The position numbers and the translations under genes are program-made. This document shows positions 61,702 through 64,000 of a stretch of 64,000 nt of DNA, piece after piece; the first letter of the stretch is position 1; each line of letters begins with the position of its first letter. Location of the stretch: the NCBI RefSeq assembly GCF_038181555.1, contig NZ_JBBWUA010000006.1:1-64000 (forward strand), in the 5' to 3' direction. Under the pieces are notes generated by a model. That model saw only the letters and a list, made by a program, of their open reading frames with translations, made no database searches and was not told the DNA's origin. The DNA comes from Desulfitobacterium sp038181555 (lineage in GTDB: Bacteria; Bacillota; Desulfitobacteriia; Desulfitobacteriales; Desulfitobacteriaceae).

Positions 61702-63675
61702 ATGAATCAAATCATTCGCAGCTATTTGAATGCACACATTAAAGAATATGGAGTTGAAAAATACGGACCTGCTGATGCATTCGAACACTTCATTAATAAG
61801 TGTATTATTAATCGTGTTACTTCTGAACGTTTCGATCCTCAAGATGTAATGACTGAAAAAGGAGAAATCGGTCTTGATGGTGTTGCCATAATTGTAAATA
61901 ATCAACTCATTACAGATATGGACGTTTGCCACGCAATTTTCGATCAGAAAAGAAAAGTTACTATAAAATTTGTTTTTATACAGGCTAAGACAAGCGAAAG
62001 TTTTGATGGCGGTGATATGAGTATTTTTCTCAAAGGAGTAAAGCATTTTTTTGAACCAGAAGATGTGAGGCCAGCAACAAATGCAAAGATGGAAAACTTA
62101 ATCAAAATTAAGAATTACATCTATGAAAAAGCTATTGAACAATCAAGCAAGCCCTTCTTAGAGATGTACTATGTATGTTGTGGCAAATGGAATGAGGGGA
62201 ATAATCTTTCAAACAATTATAAAACAGATGTGCGTTTCTTCGAAGAAAGCGGTGATTTTTCCACTGTTGAGTTTTTCCCTTATGATAGCGAAAAAATCAT
62301 AACAACCTATAATGAAATGAGACGCAAGATAAGTCGGACATTTACAATGGAAAAGCGTCTGCCGTTTTACTCAATGCCTGGTGTTAGCGTTGCTTATTTT
62401 GGCCTAATTAGATGCAAAGATTTGGCAAGATTATTGATGGACGACCATGGTGAACTCTTTAATAATATTTTCGAAGATAATGTCCGGGATTTTCAAGGTT
62501 ATAACCCAGTCAATTCAGAAATTAGAACAACGCTTTTGGACGAAAAGGATCAGGAGCGCTTTTCCGTACTTAATAATGGTATTACCATAATCGCTAAAAA
62601 CATAGAAACAGCTGGTGATATTATTAGTATTTTTGATTACCAAATTGTAAATGGATGCCAAACAAGCCGCGTAATATTTGATAATAAGGAAATGTTAACT
62701 GACAATTCGTGGGTTTTATCAAAGGTTATTCAAGTTGAAAATGAAGATGTTCTTGACAGAATTGTTTATACTTCTAACAGGCAAACTGAGGTAAAATATG
62801 AAGCGTTTTCGTCCGCAAATCGCTTCCATAAGACGTTACAAGAGTACTATGCTTCAATTCAACCGGAATATCGCCTTTATTATGAGCGCCGGTCAAAACA
62901 ATATGATATGGATGCAACAATAAATAAATACAGAATTGTCTCATTGGCAGGACAAACATTTGCGTATATCGCGATGTTCTTAAATGAACCGCATAGTGTT
63001 AATCGTTATTACGGAGAATTATTAGAAGCATATAAGAAAAGGCTATATGGCAAAGATGATTGTGTCGAACCATATTACATCTCGGCTTACTACTTGTATT
63101 TTATCGAACTGGCTATTAAGCAAAATCAAATTGACAAGAAGTTTAAGTCTTTTAAATATCATATTTGCTGTGCGATGCGTGCACTTACATGTAGCTCAAA
63201 ATTACATCGTGGAAACAGTAAAGAAATTAAAAAGGAAGCTCAAGATTTAATTGCCCTTATACAAGATCCCATGCGTTTTCAGAGAGAATTACATACAGCC
63301 TGTACTTGCGTTGAAAATACAATAAACGCTTCTGGTGATATCCCTGCGGACATTCGATTCCGGAGTAGAGACTTTACATTTAGATTGTTAAAAGAGGTAG
63401 AGAAGTTTACATCCACAAGAAATTCAGATGAACATTTATGTGTGGGACAAATAGTATCTTGCCAAGTTACAGCACTAAGACTATATAATATTGAGGTTGA
63501 GCTCCGGACTGATGACGGTAGAAAGCGGGGCTCAATTCATATTTCAAATATTGCAAATAGATATATTCAAAATATCAGTGATGAAGCCCAGTTAGGAGAA
63601 ATATTACAAGCAAAAATTATTACTGAGTTCAATGCGCAGACCTATGGATGGGGGCTATCGTTGATTTTGGATTAA
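61702..63675 (+). CDS. AIPR abortive-infection protein with S1-like C-terminus
   Basis: A 657-residue protein. The core about 20-520 has the AIPR family motifs NNGITII (about 290) and QIVNGCQTSRVIFDN. The last 80 residues (VGQIVSCQVTALRLYNIEVEL and RGSIHISNI) look like an S1 RNA-binding barrel. AIPR proteins act in phage resistance by abortive infection; the S1-like tail suggests RNA recognition. AT-rich and unaccompanied by a modification gene. RBS TGGAGGAAT. Confidence 0.75.
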   Translation: MNQIIRSYLNAHIKEYGVEKYGPADAFEHFINKCIINRVTSERFDPQDVMTEKGEIGLDGVAIIVNNQLITDMDVCHAIFDQKRKVTIKFVFIQAKTSESFDGGDMSIFLKGVKHFFEPEDVRPATNAKMENLIKIKNYIYEKAIEQSSKPFLEMYYVCCGKWNEGNNLSNNYKTDVRFFEESGDFSTVEFFPYDSEKIITTYNEMRRKISRTFTMEKRLPFYSMPGVSVAYFGLIRCKDLARLLMDDHGELFNNIFEDNVRDFQGYNPVNSEIRTTLLDEKDQERFSVLNNGITIIAKNIETAGDIISIFDYQIVNGCQTSRVIFDNKEMLTDNSWVLSKVIQVENEDVLDRIVYTSNRQTEVKYEAFSSANRFHKTLQEYYASIQPEYRLYYERRSKQYDMDATINKYRIVSLAGQTFAYIAMFLNEPHSVNRYYGELLEAYKKRLYGKDDCVEPYYISAYYLYFIELAIKQNQIDKKFKSFKYHICCAMRALTCSSKLHRGNSKEIKKEAQDLIALIQDPMRFQRELHTACTCVENTINASGDIPADIRFRSRDFTFRLLKEVEKFTSTRNSDEHLCVGQIVSCQVTALRLYNIEVELRTDDGRKRGSIHISNIANRYIQNISDEAQLGEILQAKIITEFNAQTYGWGLSLILD

Positions 63676-63789
63676 CACAACCAATTCATTATGTCAACAG
63701 CAGAACTGCGTATTATGTTTAGAATGTGCCGGATGCTAAGAAACAGTGAATTTCGCATTATCCTACTATGCGGAACTGCTAACACTAAA

Positions 63790-63834
63790 TATAAACGGGC
63801 GGTACCAAGTAAAAGGGTACAACCCGTTTATTTA
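63790..63834. terminator. Bidirectional terminator
   Basis: ATAAACGGG and CCCGTTTAT form the stem (GGTACC/GGTAC inside), T-rich to the right. It separates the AIPR gene and the minus-strand gene at the right edge. Confidence 0.65.
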
Positions 63835-63875
63835 TAATTTTTAAAACATTTAATTTGTTATAAAAGCATTGCCTT

Positions 63876-64000
63876 TTACAAAGTTAAAGTCGGCTTTTCC
63901 CCTTTAACAGAAATTGCAATGCTTTCAGTTCCTTTACTTATCCTAAATACAGTAGCATACCTTTCGCCATATTGGCTTTTAATCTTAATACTATCCCATT
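63876..64000 (-). CDS. Partial gene at the right edge (C-terminus)
   Basis: The last 40 codons of a minus-strand protein (WDSIKIKSQYGERYATVF and then GTESIAISVKGEKPTLTL). The frame ends at a TAA (63876-63878) and continues out of the window. Beta-rich; not recognised. Confidence 0.55.
   Translation of the reverse strand, partial: WDSIKIKSQYGERYATVFRISKGTESIAISVKGEKPTLTL

Noticed and set aside
1..64000. CRISPR arrays, tRNA or rRNA genes, insertion sequences
   Set aside because: No regularly spaced repeats, no tRNA-type folds or CCA ends, and no transposase frames were seen.

Overview
The window looks like the chromosome of a Gram-positive, spore-forming, sulfite- or sulfate-respiring Firmicute of the Desulfosporosinus/Desulfitobacterium type. 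The basis is a complete dissimilatory sulfite reductase locus (dsrABD, an extra gene, dsrMKJOP, dsrC, dsrN) in moderate-GC DNA, canonical Firmicute Shine-Dalgarno sequences, YjcZ-like small spore proteins, a class II (B12-dependent) ribonucleotide reductase and LexA boxes of the GAAC-N4-GTTC type. Genus and species cannot be fixed from the sequence alone. No rRNA, tRNA, CRISPR array or complete insertion sequence was seen.

Layout. 1-13 kb holds housekeeping and accessory genes: a truA paralogue, a DMT transporter with a His-rich tail, a DUF4153 membrane protein, DoxX, a MarR regulator with pirin behind a MhqR-like operator, a LysM protein, a methyltransferase, a 3'-5' exonuclease and a NapH-like ferredoxin membrane protein. 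12.5-29.5 kb is the sulfur-respiration region. A YeiH-type anion exporter with a 52-residue membrane protein faces away from a second DsrMK-like module and a CoA-disulfide-reductase/rhodanese fusion. A ferredoxin and the main dsr operon follow. DsrAB with DsrD and DsrC would reduce sulfite; DsrMKJOP would pass electrons from the menaquinone pool to the DsrC trisulfide cycle; DsrN would amidate siroheme. No dsrEFH is present, which fits the reductive direction. A LysR regulator and a nitrilase-family hydrolase follow, then nrdR-nrdJ with a promoter carrying NrdR-box-like repeats.

35.0-39.2 kb is an AT-richer four-gene island: a CD-NTase (CBASS-type cyclic-nucleotide synthase), a SLATT two-transmembrane effector, a possible DUF6414-like protein, and an AAA+ ATPase with a duplicated N-terminal domain. 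The first pair is a recognisable CBASS-like module. The second pair may be an undescribed partner or a separate system. 39.5-49 kb is mixed: DUF2935, a lone YopX-like gene, aldehyde dehydrogenase, DMT transporters, lipoproteins, an RlmA-like methyltransferase and an AXE1-family esterase. 49.3-51.9 kb carries DUF2975/YozG and a small module (XRE regulator, DUF1659, DUF2922, YvrJ, peptidoglycan amidase) with two LexA-like boxes placed on promoters, suggesting SOS control. 52.1-54.7 kb is an FeoA-FeoB fusion with its Cys-rich partner, preceded by a palindromic operator. 54.8-58 kb has small spore-type proteins and half of a FUSC exporter. 57-61.3 kb is a xanthine-dehydrogenase-family molybdenum hydroxylase operon whose [2Fe-2S] subunit runs in frame into a LysM/ferritin-like protein. 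The right end has an orphan AIPR-type abortive-infection protein with an S1-like tail.
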